Below, piece after piece: positions 12,960-24,700 of a stretch of 64,000 nucleotides of DNA. A model generated the notes under the pieces. The model saw only the letters and a program-made list of their open reading frames with translations. It was not told the DNA's origin and made no database searches. The stretch covers positions 13,805,007 to 13,869,006 of the forward strand of contig CM035807.1 of the NCBI GenBank assembly GCA_020466095.1, written 5' to 3'. Position 1 is the first letter of the stretch; every line of letters starts with the position of its first letter. The DNA comes from Chlorops oryzae (taxonomy: Eukaryota > Arthropoda > Insecta > Diptera > Chloropidae). Made by a program: the position numbers and the translations under genes.

Positions 12960-15383
12960 ATTATTACATTTTCCTTCAGCCATAATCATTTAATTGAATC
13001 CTTAATCTCACTGATTTCATGTCCCTCGTATTGACTGCACCCAGGCATTTTCCAATCAGCTTTGTGCACCAATAATTGTGTCTACACTTTAGTGTGCCAT
13101 TACCAGAGCATGAAGCATGCTTCGGCATGATTTGTAAAAAAAAAAAAAATTATATTTTTCCTATACTTTATTTTCATTCATGTCTGCACACACTCAGGTT
13201 GACGGACCACTTTCATCGAGCGACAAAGCAGCAGAATTGCCTGCAATTGAAAAAAAAAAAAACGCCAGCGTTAGCCTGTGCAGACACGACACGTACGAAT
13301 AACTTACGATCAAGTCTATCCAAAGAAGAAAAAGTCTCAATGCTTTCTGGCCATGAAATAACTTTCAGTTGACTTTGAAACTTACAGCGATTGTGTCCAA
13401 CGGTAAATTGCATATATACGCTTCGCGGCTTCGAAACAAAATTTTCATTTAAAACTTTAATTAAAAACGAAAAAGCAAAATACAAAAAAAAACACGATCC
13501 TTTCTGTTGCTGCAAAAAGTTCGCGTATTAAATTCAATAAAAAAACAAAAAACGTCGGTGTCATGAAATTGATTGATGTGATTATTTATTTAATTGCAAT
13601 TTTAATTTTCATTTACGTCATGCTTGAGTGAAATCCTTCTCAAGCGGCATACCTACTTAATAAATAAAATCCAAAAAATAAAGAAAAGGATTCTTAAAAA
13701 ATAAGCTCTCTCGGAATCAAAAGAAGTGGATTGCATTTTTTTTTTATTCCTTCTCAATCTAATCAGGATGAAGGTAATTTCCTGTTGCACTCCGTTCGAT
13801 CTACTTTCGAACACGTTTCTAATTATTAAGCTTAAGGCCTATTTAAATCGTTAAAAATTTTTAATCGTTTCTATCAATAACTGAGGAGGATACTCCAGTT
13901 AAGCCGGATTTGAAAATTGTTTGAGGCATCGAACCAAACTTTCCCGTCCCGTCTTCATAACAATTTAATTTTTCCCATTTTTTTTTTGGTATTTTTTTCT
14001 TCTTTTTTGCGAAAAAAGAAACTTTCTTCTTGTCGCTCACTATTGTAACGGCTTACAAAAGTTGAAAGCTGCAAATTTTATTGTTTTCGATTTCTTTGTT
14101 TCTTTTTCTCTTTCTCCTTTTTTTTTATTAATTTTTTTTTTTTTTATTTATTTTTGCCTGAATTGCTATCGTTTTGATAAGTATTTTGGCATACCTCCTT
14201 AGAGCATATTATTGTAATTATCTTGGCTATTCATTTTGATAAGTTGGACATGGACATTGCCGCAACTAATCGTGGTGTAATCAAGTGTTCACTAACCTTT
14301 TACTCATGAGGGAAAATAGCATTTTGCCTCACAATTTGTCGAGTAATTCGTCTGTGAAATATGTACATACATATAATTATTTTCAATTGTCAGCCAATGA
14401 ACACCAAGACGATGGACTTTGCCTGCAAAAAACTCAGTTCATTTAGTTTTGATACACTTCCGAAGACTGCTGGCCAGTTCAGTTCTCCTTATAAGCTAAA
14501 TAATTAATATAAGAAGAAAAATTTAAAAAAAAAAACTATCGAAACAACGACGGTTCGAGACTCTCATAAAAGACCGAAATTCACTTCAACACGTCTCGAT
14601 CAAAACAGATTATGATAGAAAAAATTTCGACTTTTAGCCCTTTCAATGCTCCACTTAAGTCTTATCTAATGATTTTTTTTTTTTTTTTTTAATTTTAATT
14701 TTAAATCAGCAAAAATATTGGGCTGCTTTGGTCTCGATTCGCTTTAATGAAGTTGAAAGTTCATCAAATTCATTCTTCGTTCACTCGACGTTTCAGCGAT
14801 TTTATTTCGCCATCCTCAGGGTTTCTATTTTTTTATTAAGTTTTTCCTAACTGTCTCCCCGTGAGATGGTTCATAGTATGCTATGGGACAGATCGATAAA
14901 TCGCAAATGGAAACTCATAGCAGATAGTATGCTGTAAATTTTGAGTTTTTTTTTTTTATGCTGTTCCTTGTTATGGAAGAACAGATTTACTCAGAAAGTC
15001 TGTTTTGATATTGATCGGAAAAGAAATGGAGTATAAACAAGTTGTTCGAACAATGCTCTTTACAAAAAAAAAGGTGAAGTACCTGGGTTAGGTTAGGTTA
15101 CAGGAGCCGCTCAACAGAGGGTGGACGCACTTAGACCTAAAACGGTCGTTGTGATTAAGTACCTAGAATCTGCCAAATTTTTTTTTAGTAAGGACACAAA
15201 AACGTACTGCTTTTTCTCTTCACACATCTGGTAGCCCTACCTATGTATATACAGTAGAGTCTGGATAGAGTGAACTAATTTTTCCAAGGTCTGTTCATAT
15301 TATCAAAGTTGTTCACACAATCGAGGCTCAGTTTTTATATGTTTAATTGGCTATATTTTATTTTTTGAGCTCTAAAAATACTC

Positions 15384-15617
15384 TGGACACGTACTGCGTG
15401 CTGGTGAGAACACTTTGGCAAACAGAGATTTGAGGCTTGAGGTAACATGTGTTCGGCCAAGAGGACGACCAAAACAAAGATCGCTAGACAGTTTGAAAAG
15501 GGACCTCCAAGCAACTGATCTAAGAATCGAGGATGCAGTGGATAGAAGAAAATGGAGAAAAAATTCAAAACATGCTGACCCCGGTATAAGCCGGGAAAGA
15601 ACACTAAAAGAAGAAGA
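15384..15617 (+). mobile_element. 5'-truncated non-LTR retrotransposon (RTE-like) tail
   Basis: The forward frame encodes GHVLRAGENTLANRD, then RPRGRPKQRSLDSLKRDL and DRRKWRKNSKHADPG. This is the typical C-terminal end of a non-LTR retrotransposon ORF2 (GHVLR, RPRGRPK-R-LD and RRKWR motifs; RTE-like by memory). The body ends in a GAAGAAGAA-type tail. A perfect 16-bp target duplication, AGCTCTAAAAATACTC, lies at 15368-15383 and 15618-15633. The copy is thus a clean 234-bp insertion lacking reverse transcriptase and endonuclease, sitting just upstream of the secreted-protein exon. Confidence 0.85.
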
Positions 15618-15833
15618 AGCTCTAAAAATACTCAATTTAAAAGGAGTTTCAGAAGACTTTGAAAATTCAATAAATTCAAAAAAAAAACCCTTTTTGTTTA
15701 ACCCTCTCGATCACATTAGACAAGCTTCAGAAAGAAGAAACCAATTGATCCGAATTCTTTTTCTATCAATTTTTCATTCTTACCATATATATATAATAAT
15801 CAATAGAGATTCCAACTTTTCATCCCATTTCAG

Positions 15834-17837
15834 CCCCTCTTTCTGCTATTTTTAACCATCCTAGTCGTAGTAAAATGTGAGCCCCCAGCATCGAAGCGAT
15901 CGCTCCATTACACTCACTGGCCCCCGAAGAGCGCCAAGCAACATGGCTCCCCGAAAACTAAAACACTAATGGTACAAATTCGTTCCGATCATCCCGTTCC
16001 AATTGTTTTCAAAGGACGCCCTGGACCGACACATACCCATGGGCAATTTATGCAAACACCACATGCTCATAGTCATAGTATGCCGCGCCGACCACGTCCG
16101 GTAAAACTATCCTCACCGATATATTTGAAGAACTCACAATTGAAGTCACTGCGCCAGCCACTGAAATTCAAATTGTCCAATTTGAAAATCCACCAATCGA
16201 AGCCAATTGCTGGCACGAACTACGATAAACCGTATAAATACGAGAAGCCATCGACAGTTTCATACATGCAATTGGATTTACCTGTAAGTTGGATGTCTTA
16301 TATGCTTTAAACATTTCATACATGGAACACTTTTTTTGTGTTTTCGGTGTTTTTTTTTTTTTTTTTTTTTTTTTTGGAACACAATACTTTACAGTCCACC
16401 ACAAAGGCCAACTTCATTTCCGAACACTTTGCACCAATCCATACAATACCAGCACCGAATTTATCGGCACTGCACGACAATCATATCCATCAACATGAAG
16501 AACTACATGCGAGCTCACCCAAACCACAGCCCTATCATCCAAAACCTTCGTCGTCGCACAAAAATATCAACAACAATCATTTAGATCACCAGTACCAAGT
16601 ACTGGAGGATATAACAAACGATGCCACATTTATTGATCCAATTTCGGAATCTCAGAAACTCTTCGCTCCAGATCCCGATCCATCGCTACCGACAACGAAA
16701 GTTCGACCAGCAACCGAACCATATAATCAGCCAAGCAATCGTAAACCGTATCCAAACGATGTGCGAAACAATCTCTTGCTGCCCGTTCAGATAATCGGTG
16801 CAGAGCAAGCGAAACTAACAGCCGGCGATGTCTATTCGCAACAAAGCTCAGCGCAATTGCATCCGTTCATATCACCGCATCTAACTGCCATTCAAGCGGC
16901 GCCAATATCAAATTATGATCCCACCTATTTGGTGACACAATCGAATAATCTATATTCGCAGCATCGACAGCAGCTATTCACGCCGCACTTCCCCACGCAA
17001 TCGATTCCACCGGGTTACGCCAATTTCGATCTAACGCAGGAAGTTGCCAGCGATGGTCAAATATTACAGGCCGCAAAACATCAACACCGAAATGTAATCG
17101 CTAGCGAGACATTGCCACAATTTTCGGCACTCATTGCAGCACCAGCTCTGAACGATGCACATTCATCAACTGCCGCCGCTGTTGCGCCTTTCCATTTACC
17201 GAATGCAGCCATTCCGGATACTCAAGGCGGTTTCGTTATATCGAATTATTACAACAACGGCGTTCAGGATTCGTCGCAATTACTCAATGCCTATGCCGAA
17301 GAGGAAGCCCAAGCCGAAGCTGATCTAGCAGCAGTTGAACTTCAAAAATTACAGCAACACCAACACAACAACAGCAACAGCAACTGCTTCAGGAGCAAGA
17401 ACACCAGCAGCAATTGCAGCTGCAACAAGAACAGCACGAGCAGGAACAACAATTGCAGCAGTTGCAGCTGCAACAACAGATCGAACAGCATCAGCAGTTG
17501 CAGCAATTACAGCAAATCCATGAGGCGGCCAATGCACAAAATCAATTCCAATCGCAACAACTGATACAAGAGCAAGCACCGGTCGATGCAGTCGCACCAT
17601 CAGGCTATGAGGAACGTCAACGTTTGCTCCAACAACAGCTTGCTAACAATAAGCCACTTCGAATATTTGTACCGGACGATGATGAGGTGACACATTGGAA
17701 TTCCTCGTGCTTTAAAGAAACCAAAATTCAATTCAATGCGTTTCCATTTCTTTTTACAGTCTCGCCTCCAGAAACGTGCTGACAAACGTACTGCCCAAGC
17801 TGACTCAAGTCCGGAAGATAACCAAAAATCCCAGTAA
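15834..17837 (+). CDS. Secreted His/Gln-rich protein, 5' exon missing, one frameshift
   Basis: I do not recognise this gene. Three exons are visible: 15834-16283, 16395-17686 and 17760-17837 (TAA), joined by GT-AG introns in phase 0, about 606 residues after allowing for one lost base. The first visible residues PLFLLFLTILVVVKC form the hydrophobic core and end of a signal peptide, so the protein is probably exported; the ATG exon was not found upstream. Next comes a basic part with His-rich THTHGQ and PHAHSHS, a Pro/Asn/His/Gln-rich middle, and a glutamine tract (about 17340-17520) probably forming a coiled coil, then YEERQRLLQQQLANNKPLRI and an acidic-basic tail. The frame changes by one base inside the CAA/CAG run at about 17357-17368; before it the frame is rich and open, after it only the Q frame makes sense. 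AATAAA lies near 17910. Confidence 0.75.
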
Positions 17838-18160
17838 TTGTTCTTCTAAATATTTATATTGTTTTTTTTTTTTTTTTTTGTTTAGTAAGATCTATTTATG
17901 TGTTGTAAATAAATGTTAATTTTTTTCGTGGATAAAAAGATAGTAGGTATAAAGTGCATTTTTGAACCATTGGGAATAGGACAACATTCTCAGTACCAAT
18001 TCAATTTTTCATCTTTCTTTTCAATATTTTTAAGTGCTATCTGAATGGAAATGGAATCCAACAGAGTCTTTTAAAATCTTCATTTTTAAAATTTATTCAG
18101 TATCTTAATTTTTTAAATAATGATTCAAGACTAAAAATGATGCATAATTTTAGCTTCTAA
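17838..18160. other. 3' UTR and short intergenic DNA
   Basis: Follows the TAA at 17835-17837. A T-run and AAATAAATG near 17908-17915 are the likely polyadenylation region; beyond it is plain AT-rich DNA up to composite repeat copy 2. Confidence 0.5.
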
Positions 18161-18345
18161 AGTGATCCAGTAAAAATTTTCTCAAGACAAAATTTGAAAA
18201 CATTTGAAGTGATTTTTGGTTAAAAGTACAATCGAAAAAATCCCTCAAAACGGAAAAAAACCCTCGTTCTGGCATCAGTGCATATAATAAAATGTTAGCA
18301 TGACGCCTACAATTCTCATTTGGTTTGTAAAATGGGACACTTGAC

Positions 18346-18854
18346 CAGTGCTGCCAACTCGTCAGATGGAAAAAACGCTGATTAATTTTGAAAACGCGCT
18401 AAAAAGCACCGGAAATCAATCATTCCCAATTTACTAATTTCAAAAATAGTATATAATGATGTTTTTTTTTCTCTTTGAATATTTATTATAAAACAAATGA
18501 TTAAATATGCTTCTTACAAGTCTGCGTTTAGATTAGAAACGATGCGACTAAGACACCGAACAACTATCTCTTTCTTTCCCATATGCCATTATATATCACA
18601 AAATAGTCACGCAAAATGTTTCTCTAGTCTAAACGCAATCACAAAATTAAAGCTGCCAGATTCATCATTGGTTCATCTTAAAGCTGGTGTGTTAGAAAAA
18701 TTAAAAGAAAAACTACTTTGAAAACTTTAATGAACGCAACGAAAAAGCGTTAGATTTCGCGCAAAAATAGCTTAGCGCTAAAAAGAAGTTTTCTCGCCGC
18801 GGGCCATCCAAAAGCGCTAGATCTAGCGCGAAAAGCGCTAAGTTGGCATCACTG
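18346..18854. mobile_element. hAT-like block inside copy 2
   Basis: CAGTGCTGCCAA at the left and TTGGCATCACTG at the right, as in copy 1 (7601-8203) but about 94 bp shorter owing to a deletion after the first 100 bases. Flanks do not show a clean 8-bp duplication. Confidence 0.55.
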
Positions 18855-19511
18855 CTTAGATCTATGTCCCGTTAAGTCCGAGGCTTGATTTAAAACAAGC
18901 CATGGTGGGATTCGTGGGAACATGGAAGATACAGAAGAAGACTTCAGGCCGATGACAATATCACATATTTTGTTCTCTTTGTTCGTCTTCGACTTAACTG
19001 TACTGTTGTCCTACTCGACTGACCTTATTAACTCCTCGATTCCTTGATGCAGCCCGCTGGACAAATGTTATATTCGTATACCCTTCTTATATGGGACCCA
19101 AAAGGGTAAGGAGATACAAGCAATCATGAGTTTTTAGTTGCCTTCCGACACACACCGACGCAGAAAACTATTTCGGAAGAGGTTTAGGCATAACAAAACT
19201 ATCCACCGAGATCATTTTCTCAATCCCCTTTGTAATTCCGAACATTTCGAGGGGGGCTTGAACCCCCAAAATTACCCTCCGATTACGCTCATGGTTCCCT
19301 TTGATGGTATTCGTCCTAAAAACCAATTTCCAATCAGTATTTCCCTCCAAATGCAAAACTACCCCGAGAAATGGTACTTTTTTTCAAAAAATTCCTACAA
19401 TTCTCACTGAATTCATGATTTCGGAAACGTATATAAGGCAGTGAATTGAAGAAAATTCTCAGTCATCTCAGTAGAGCTGGAGAACTATCGGAAGGTACAT
19501 TTTAAAATTTA

Positions 19512-20957
19512 AACACCATCATCATCACCATCAATCAACATCATCATCACCACCGTCATCACCATCAACCACATACCATCAACAACCATCACATCAACAC
19601 CATCATCACGATCAACACCATCATCACCATCAACACCATCATCCCCATCAACACCACCAACACCATCAACACCATCATCACTATCATCACCATCAACACC
19701 ATCATCACCATCCAACACCATCCACACCATCAACACCATCATCACCTTCATCACGATCAACACCACAATCAACACCATCATAACCATCAACACCATCGTC
19801 ATCATCATACCCAACCCAACCATCACCATCAACACCATCATCACGATCATCACCATCAACACCATCATCACCACCATCATCAACACCATCATCACCATTA
19901 TCACCATCAACACCATCAACACCATCAACACCATCATCACCATCAACACCATCAACACCATCATCACCATCAACACCATCAACACGATCATCACCATCGT
20001 CACCATCAACACATCAACACCATCATCACCATCATCACCATCATCACCACCATCAACACCAACCCAACCATCATCATCACCACCATCAACACCATCATCA
20101 CCGTCCACACCATCATCACCATCAACACCATCAACACGATCATCACCATCATCACCATCAACACCATCACCATCACCATCATCACCATCAACACCATCAT
20201 CACTATCATCACCATCATCACCATCAACACCATCCAACACCATCCACACCATCAACACCATCATCACCTTCATCACGATCAACACCACCATCAACACCAT
20301 CATAACCATCAACACCATCGTCATCATCATACCCAACCCAACCATCACCATCAACACCATCATCACGATCATCACCATCAACACCATCATCACCACCATC
20401 ATCAACACCATCATCACCATTATCACCATCATCACCATGAAAAACATCAACACCATCATCACCAACTTCACCATCACCATCATCATCACCATCATCGTCA
20501 CCATTTTCATCACCATCATCATTACCATCATCATCATCATAACCATCATTATCACCATCATCAACATCATCAACACCATCATCACCATCAACACCATCAC
20601 CATCAACACCATCCTCTACATCATCATAACCAACCCAACCATCATCGTCACCACCGTCAACACCACCATCATCGCCATCATCATTGCCATCATCATTACC
20701 ATCATCATCACCATCATCACCACCATCATCATTACCATCACCATCATCATCACATATCATCATTACCATCATCATAACCATCATCCACACCATCAACACC
20801 ACCATCACCAACCTCACCATCATCATCACTATCATCACCCACCTCACCATCATCATCACTATCGTCTCCATCAGCATCACCAACCTCACTATCATCATCA
20901 CCAACATCATCATCACAAACCTCAACATTATCATCACCAACCTCACCATCATCATCG
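19512..20957. repeat. CACCATCAT minisatellite, array 2
   Basis: About 1.45 kb of 9-bp units CACCATCAT/CAACACCAT with slips. Internal higher-order duplication is visible: a block with CATACCCAACCCAACCATC occurs near 19806 and again near 20329, with the same flanking order. Open frames of up to 367 codons across the array are artefacts of the triplet-based period. Confidence 0.95.
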
Positions 20958-21204
20958 ATAGTTTCTATTATAGATAATTTTGGCAATCGATAATTTTGAT
21001 AATCGAAAGATGAATTTTCGAGCGGTTCGCCCCAATCTAAATTAAGGCATTTTTAGGAATCTGTCCATCTCAAAAAGAAGACAGCCCTCTGTCACCGCCA
21101 GCACCACCTTTCCAATGCTAAAGTAAATGTCCATGAATCAACACTCGATAGTTTGAAACCATCGATAGTATCGATATTGCTATCGATTGTTTCTCTAGCT
21201 CTAC

Positions 21205-21734
21205 TTGCAATTGTAATTTGAGGAGAAAAGCACTGGTTTAGTTCCCGCCAAAAAGAAATCATAATTTATTTATAGTGATTTGCATAACTCTTGGAGATGT
21301 CCAGATATATTTGCATTGAATATCCTATTTATTTTTCGATTTTCTCGCTTTTAGTATCGCATTCATTTCATGCCGTGCTGTTCGCTCTCAAAATTCATGC
21401 CATGCCTTTACCTTTTCTACTCCTACTTAGGTTAGCAATGTCAATCAGAGTTGTTAACATATGATTATTTTATTAAATGTAAAGAATTTCGCATATTTTA
21501 TACCATTACAACCCTTCATGGCATAGCATGAATTGAAATTTGTTTGCATAAATTGTATGACATGAAGTGACGACAATTGCTAGCCTTTAGTTCACACTCA
21601 TTCGTCAAAGAAAGATATTTTTTTTTAGCATATATAAAGAAAAATATTTATTTTATTAAGAAACTATTCAAAAAAAATTAAAATATGTGTAACAAATCTC
21701 AAAATTAATTTCCTTTTATAACAGCAACTCAATT
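21205..21734. other. Intergenic and CLASRP 3' UTR
   Basis: AT-rich, no gene. On the minus strand this is downstream of the CLASRP stop at 21735; several AATAAA-like hexamers could serve its polyadenylation. Confidence 0.5.
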
Positions 21735-24700
21735 TTAATAATCAACAAGCTTTTTTAACTTTGGAGGAGCTGATATAACAACCCGATTGCGGTTGTTTTC
21801 ACTATTCGAGCCAGAATTAGCCTCTCGGGGTCGCTCCCGTTCTCGAACGTTCGAACGATCCCTGTCCCGATCCCGATCTCTATCCCTTTCTTTATCTCGG
21901 TCTCTCTCTCTATCTTTCTCTTTATCTCGGTCTTTCTCTCTATCTCTTTCCCTATCTCTATTTCTCTCCTTATCTCGATCCTTTTCCCTATCCCTCTCCC
22001 TTTCTCTTCCCTTATCCTTCTCCCTTTCTCTTTCCCTACCGCGATTCCGTTCCCTATCATAATCAGTTTGATACCTCTCCGTGGGCCTATATGATTGACG
22101 TTCAGTGCCAAAACGAGACGAGCTACGTTGCCTACGTAATCTTGCAGCTGCAGACACACTCGGACTGCGACGACGACGCCTGGAGGAGCTACGTTTACCA
22201 CGCGTACGAGCTAGCGAACGACTTCGACTACGAGTTGGCGTACGTCTTTTTCGTTCTTTATCCCGCGCAACCTCGCGCTCGCGCTCACGTTCGCGTTCTC
22301 TTTCCCTTTCTCGCTCACGATCTCGTTCTTTGGCACTCTCTCGTTCACGTTCCCTACTTCGTCGCGGTGTCTTTTGCCTTTCACCATAGCCATGCTCAAC
22401 ACTTCGAGACTTGCTGCGATCTTTCGCGAGTGTTTTTCCAGCATCATCGGAGCCGTCACTTTGGGAACCCTTGCTGCTTGTCGGTGTGCCGTATTTGTGA
22501 CGTATTTCACGTTGTCTAGAAACAAAAAAAAAATATATATTAAAATATTTTTCTTTCCATTTCTATGATATAGAAATTACACTAGTTTACAAATTATTAC
22601 TTTTTTATGAAAAAAAAAATCTTATCTGCTTGCGATCGATTTTTTAGATGCCGGTGAAAGGAGAAATTTCATAAATTTTAAGGGTTTAAAGGTCTACAGT
22701 ATCGTATTTTCTTGAGCGGTCTTAAAACTATGTGGGGAAAAAGTTTTAAAGGGGTCAAATTTCTTTAAAGTGTTAGATAATTTGTTATAGGATGATGCAA
22801 AGTTGAGATATGCTCGAAAAAGCTTCAATCGTAGCCATTAGAAAAGCTGTTCTTTTCAACAATGAATATAAAAAGAGGCTTCCGTAAAAAATTTTTTAAT
22901 ATTTTTTTTTTTTGGTATTTAGAAGGCCAAAATCAATGAGAAATGTGCATTGAGATGTCCCGGGAAAAGATGCTGTAAACTAGTGTTATTATATATACAC
23001 ACCGACGTCGCAGCTTTAAAGCTAATTCGCGCATTTCATCCTCGCGTTCCTGCTGTATTTGGCGCTCCCGTTCGGTTTTCTCTATCTCCGCACGTTTGTC
23101 AGCTTTATCTTTGGAAATTTATGAAAAAGAAACGAAGAGGAAAATAAACGTTTTAGTCAGTTTTGAAATTGTTGGAAAATAAAATTCATTCCATTGGAGA
23201 TACAACAGTCGCTTACATTGCTTGTTGAGTAGATTTTGCATTTTCCTTTTCAAGCGCTCACGAAGATTCAATTGGCCACCAGTTGAAATTGTTGTCGTTG
23301 CCTGAAAATTCAACATTGATTTGCATAAACAAAAATCTCATGCTTCAAATGTGTATTAAAGCCGAACGTGTAGACTTTAGATGGCATTCGCTTAAACCGA
23401 AACTAAAGCATTATCCAAATGTGCTCAAAAACAATTCAAAATATCAAGGAAGTCCACAACGTCGAGTATATTGATCAAAGGCACAGATAACTACCAGCTT
23501 ATCTATTGTCTGAAATTTCTCCAAAGAGTATAAATCAATAAAGGCAGTCTTAAAAGCTGTTAAATACAAATTTAGGTCTGCGATATTACAAGCCGCAATG
23601 GACTGACAATAAGTCTTGACCTAAGCTAAAGGCTTATATAAGGAACAAGTTTAACAATTTATAAAGTAATTTCCAAACAAGATCAATCTCTCGGCATTTA
23701 TTGTGCACTTTGATTGCGCGGAGCAAGTTTCAAGTAGTCTTGTCCGAACGTTTTGTATCTTTTTTGTTGAATTTGTCTATATATATTTTCGCAAAATTTT
23801 GTTAAATCCGTTTTGATATCTCGCAGTAAATTATTTGGTTTATGCTTACTGACTTTTGTCTCAGGAGCATTAGATAAACTTGGATTTTTCGCCTGAGCAG
23901 TACAATATTTGCCTATTTGTTTACCCAAAGTCGAAGCTGCAGAAGTCGAAGGCAATGGATTTGATCGTTCAGAACTGAAAAATGGAATGGAAAAAAGTTT
24001 TCATTTTTGATAAAGTGGACAAGAGCACAAGATATTGATAAGAAAAATTCTGTGAATGTGTACAAAAAGGAAACCTTCAACTTTACCACTTTTCAACGCG
24101 TTCCATATTTGAACTTACGTAGTATCCACATCCATGGTCTCATTATTCTGATCATCGTTTGAAGCACTCTTGACATTCCGTCCATCTGTATCGGAGTCAT
24201 TTGTATCGGTTGAAGATTCCTCACCACGCTTTCGGCCATAGTAGCGTTTAAGGGGCGGTGGTGGGGGTTCTTCAACTGGCACTGGTAATGGTGTTACGGT
24301 TGATTCAGCTGCGTCTTCTTTTTTCGATGCTACCGCGATTGCGGCACGCATCTGCAATGGATAACTGATTAAAGGCACCGTTTCGGAAGATGTTTCAATT
24401 GCCGGGGGTTTAACTTTTTCCACGGTTACTGGTGGTGGAATAACTTTTTGCGTAACAGCAGGACTCGGGGAACTACTCTTTGAGCTGCGGGAATTATGTC
24501 TCGCAGTACTGTGTTTATATTTTCTCGATTTCTTACTCGAATCATGGCTTGAGTTCGACGATGAAGTTGAGCTTCTATGTCGTTTTCTTGGAGTTGATGA
24601 GGGCGATGATGATGATGATGATGATGACGACGACGACGATGAGTGACTGCGTCTACTGTGATACCGTCGTTTACGATCACTTCTATGATGAGATACATAG

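Larger units (their letters stand above)
10174..15833. other. Mostly non-coding, upstream of or intronic to the secreted-protein gene
   Basis: No complete gene seen. The first exon of the gene whose second exon starts at 15834 must lie here or further left. The part 11150-11760 is less AT-rich, has TACATATGTATATATG-type repeats and no clear coding pattern; it may be promoter or 5' UTR. A fragment at about 15088-15170 (GGTTAGGTTAGGTTA, then a GC-richer tail) looks like a dispersed repeat. Two well-defined transposons inside are listed separately. Confidence 0.4.
18161..21204. mobile_element. Composite repeat, copy 2, with minisatellite core
   Basis: Second copy of the unit at 7431-10173, same order and orientation. 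It differs by about 210 extra bases at about 18915-19137, which interrupt the shared block CATGGAA...ACCGACGCAG, and by a shorter hAT-like part. The minisatellite spans about 19512-20957. The tail again holds CGAGCGGTTCGCCCCAATC, ATCGATAGTATCGATA and the end TCTAGCTCTAC. Left and right flanks differ from copy 1, so this is an interspersed, not tandem, duplication. It lies between the 3' ends of the secreted-protein gene and CLASRP. Confidence 0.7.

Noticed and set aside
13563..13631. ATG followed by a hydrophobic 22-codon frame as the missing first exon of the secreted protein
   Set aside because: MKLID before a weak GTGATT donor would fit phase 0, but nothing else supports it and the distance is over 2 kb.
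15415..15855. 146-codon open frame
   Set aside because: The first 60-70 codons are a retrotransposon tail (15384-15617); the rest is read-through into flanking DNA past the 16-bp target duplication.
19509..20961. Long open frames (up to 367 codons) of Met/Val/Asp/Gly or His/Pro/Thr on both strands
   Set aside because: They are produced by the 9-bp CACCATCAT satellite, whose period is a multiple of three; no start context, splice structure or non-repeat part.
21755..22525. Overlapping open frames on both strands in the Arg/Glu repeat region
   Set aside because: They are shadows of CLASRP exon 9; only the minus-strand frame starting at 22515 keeps splice phase and gives the RE/RD repeat.
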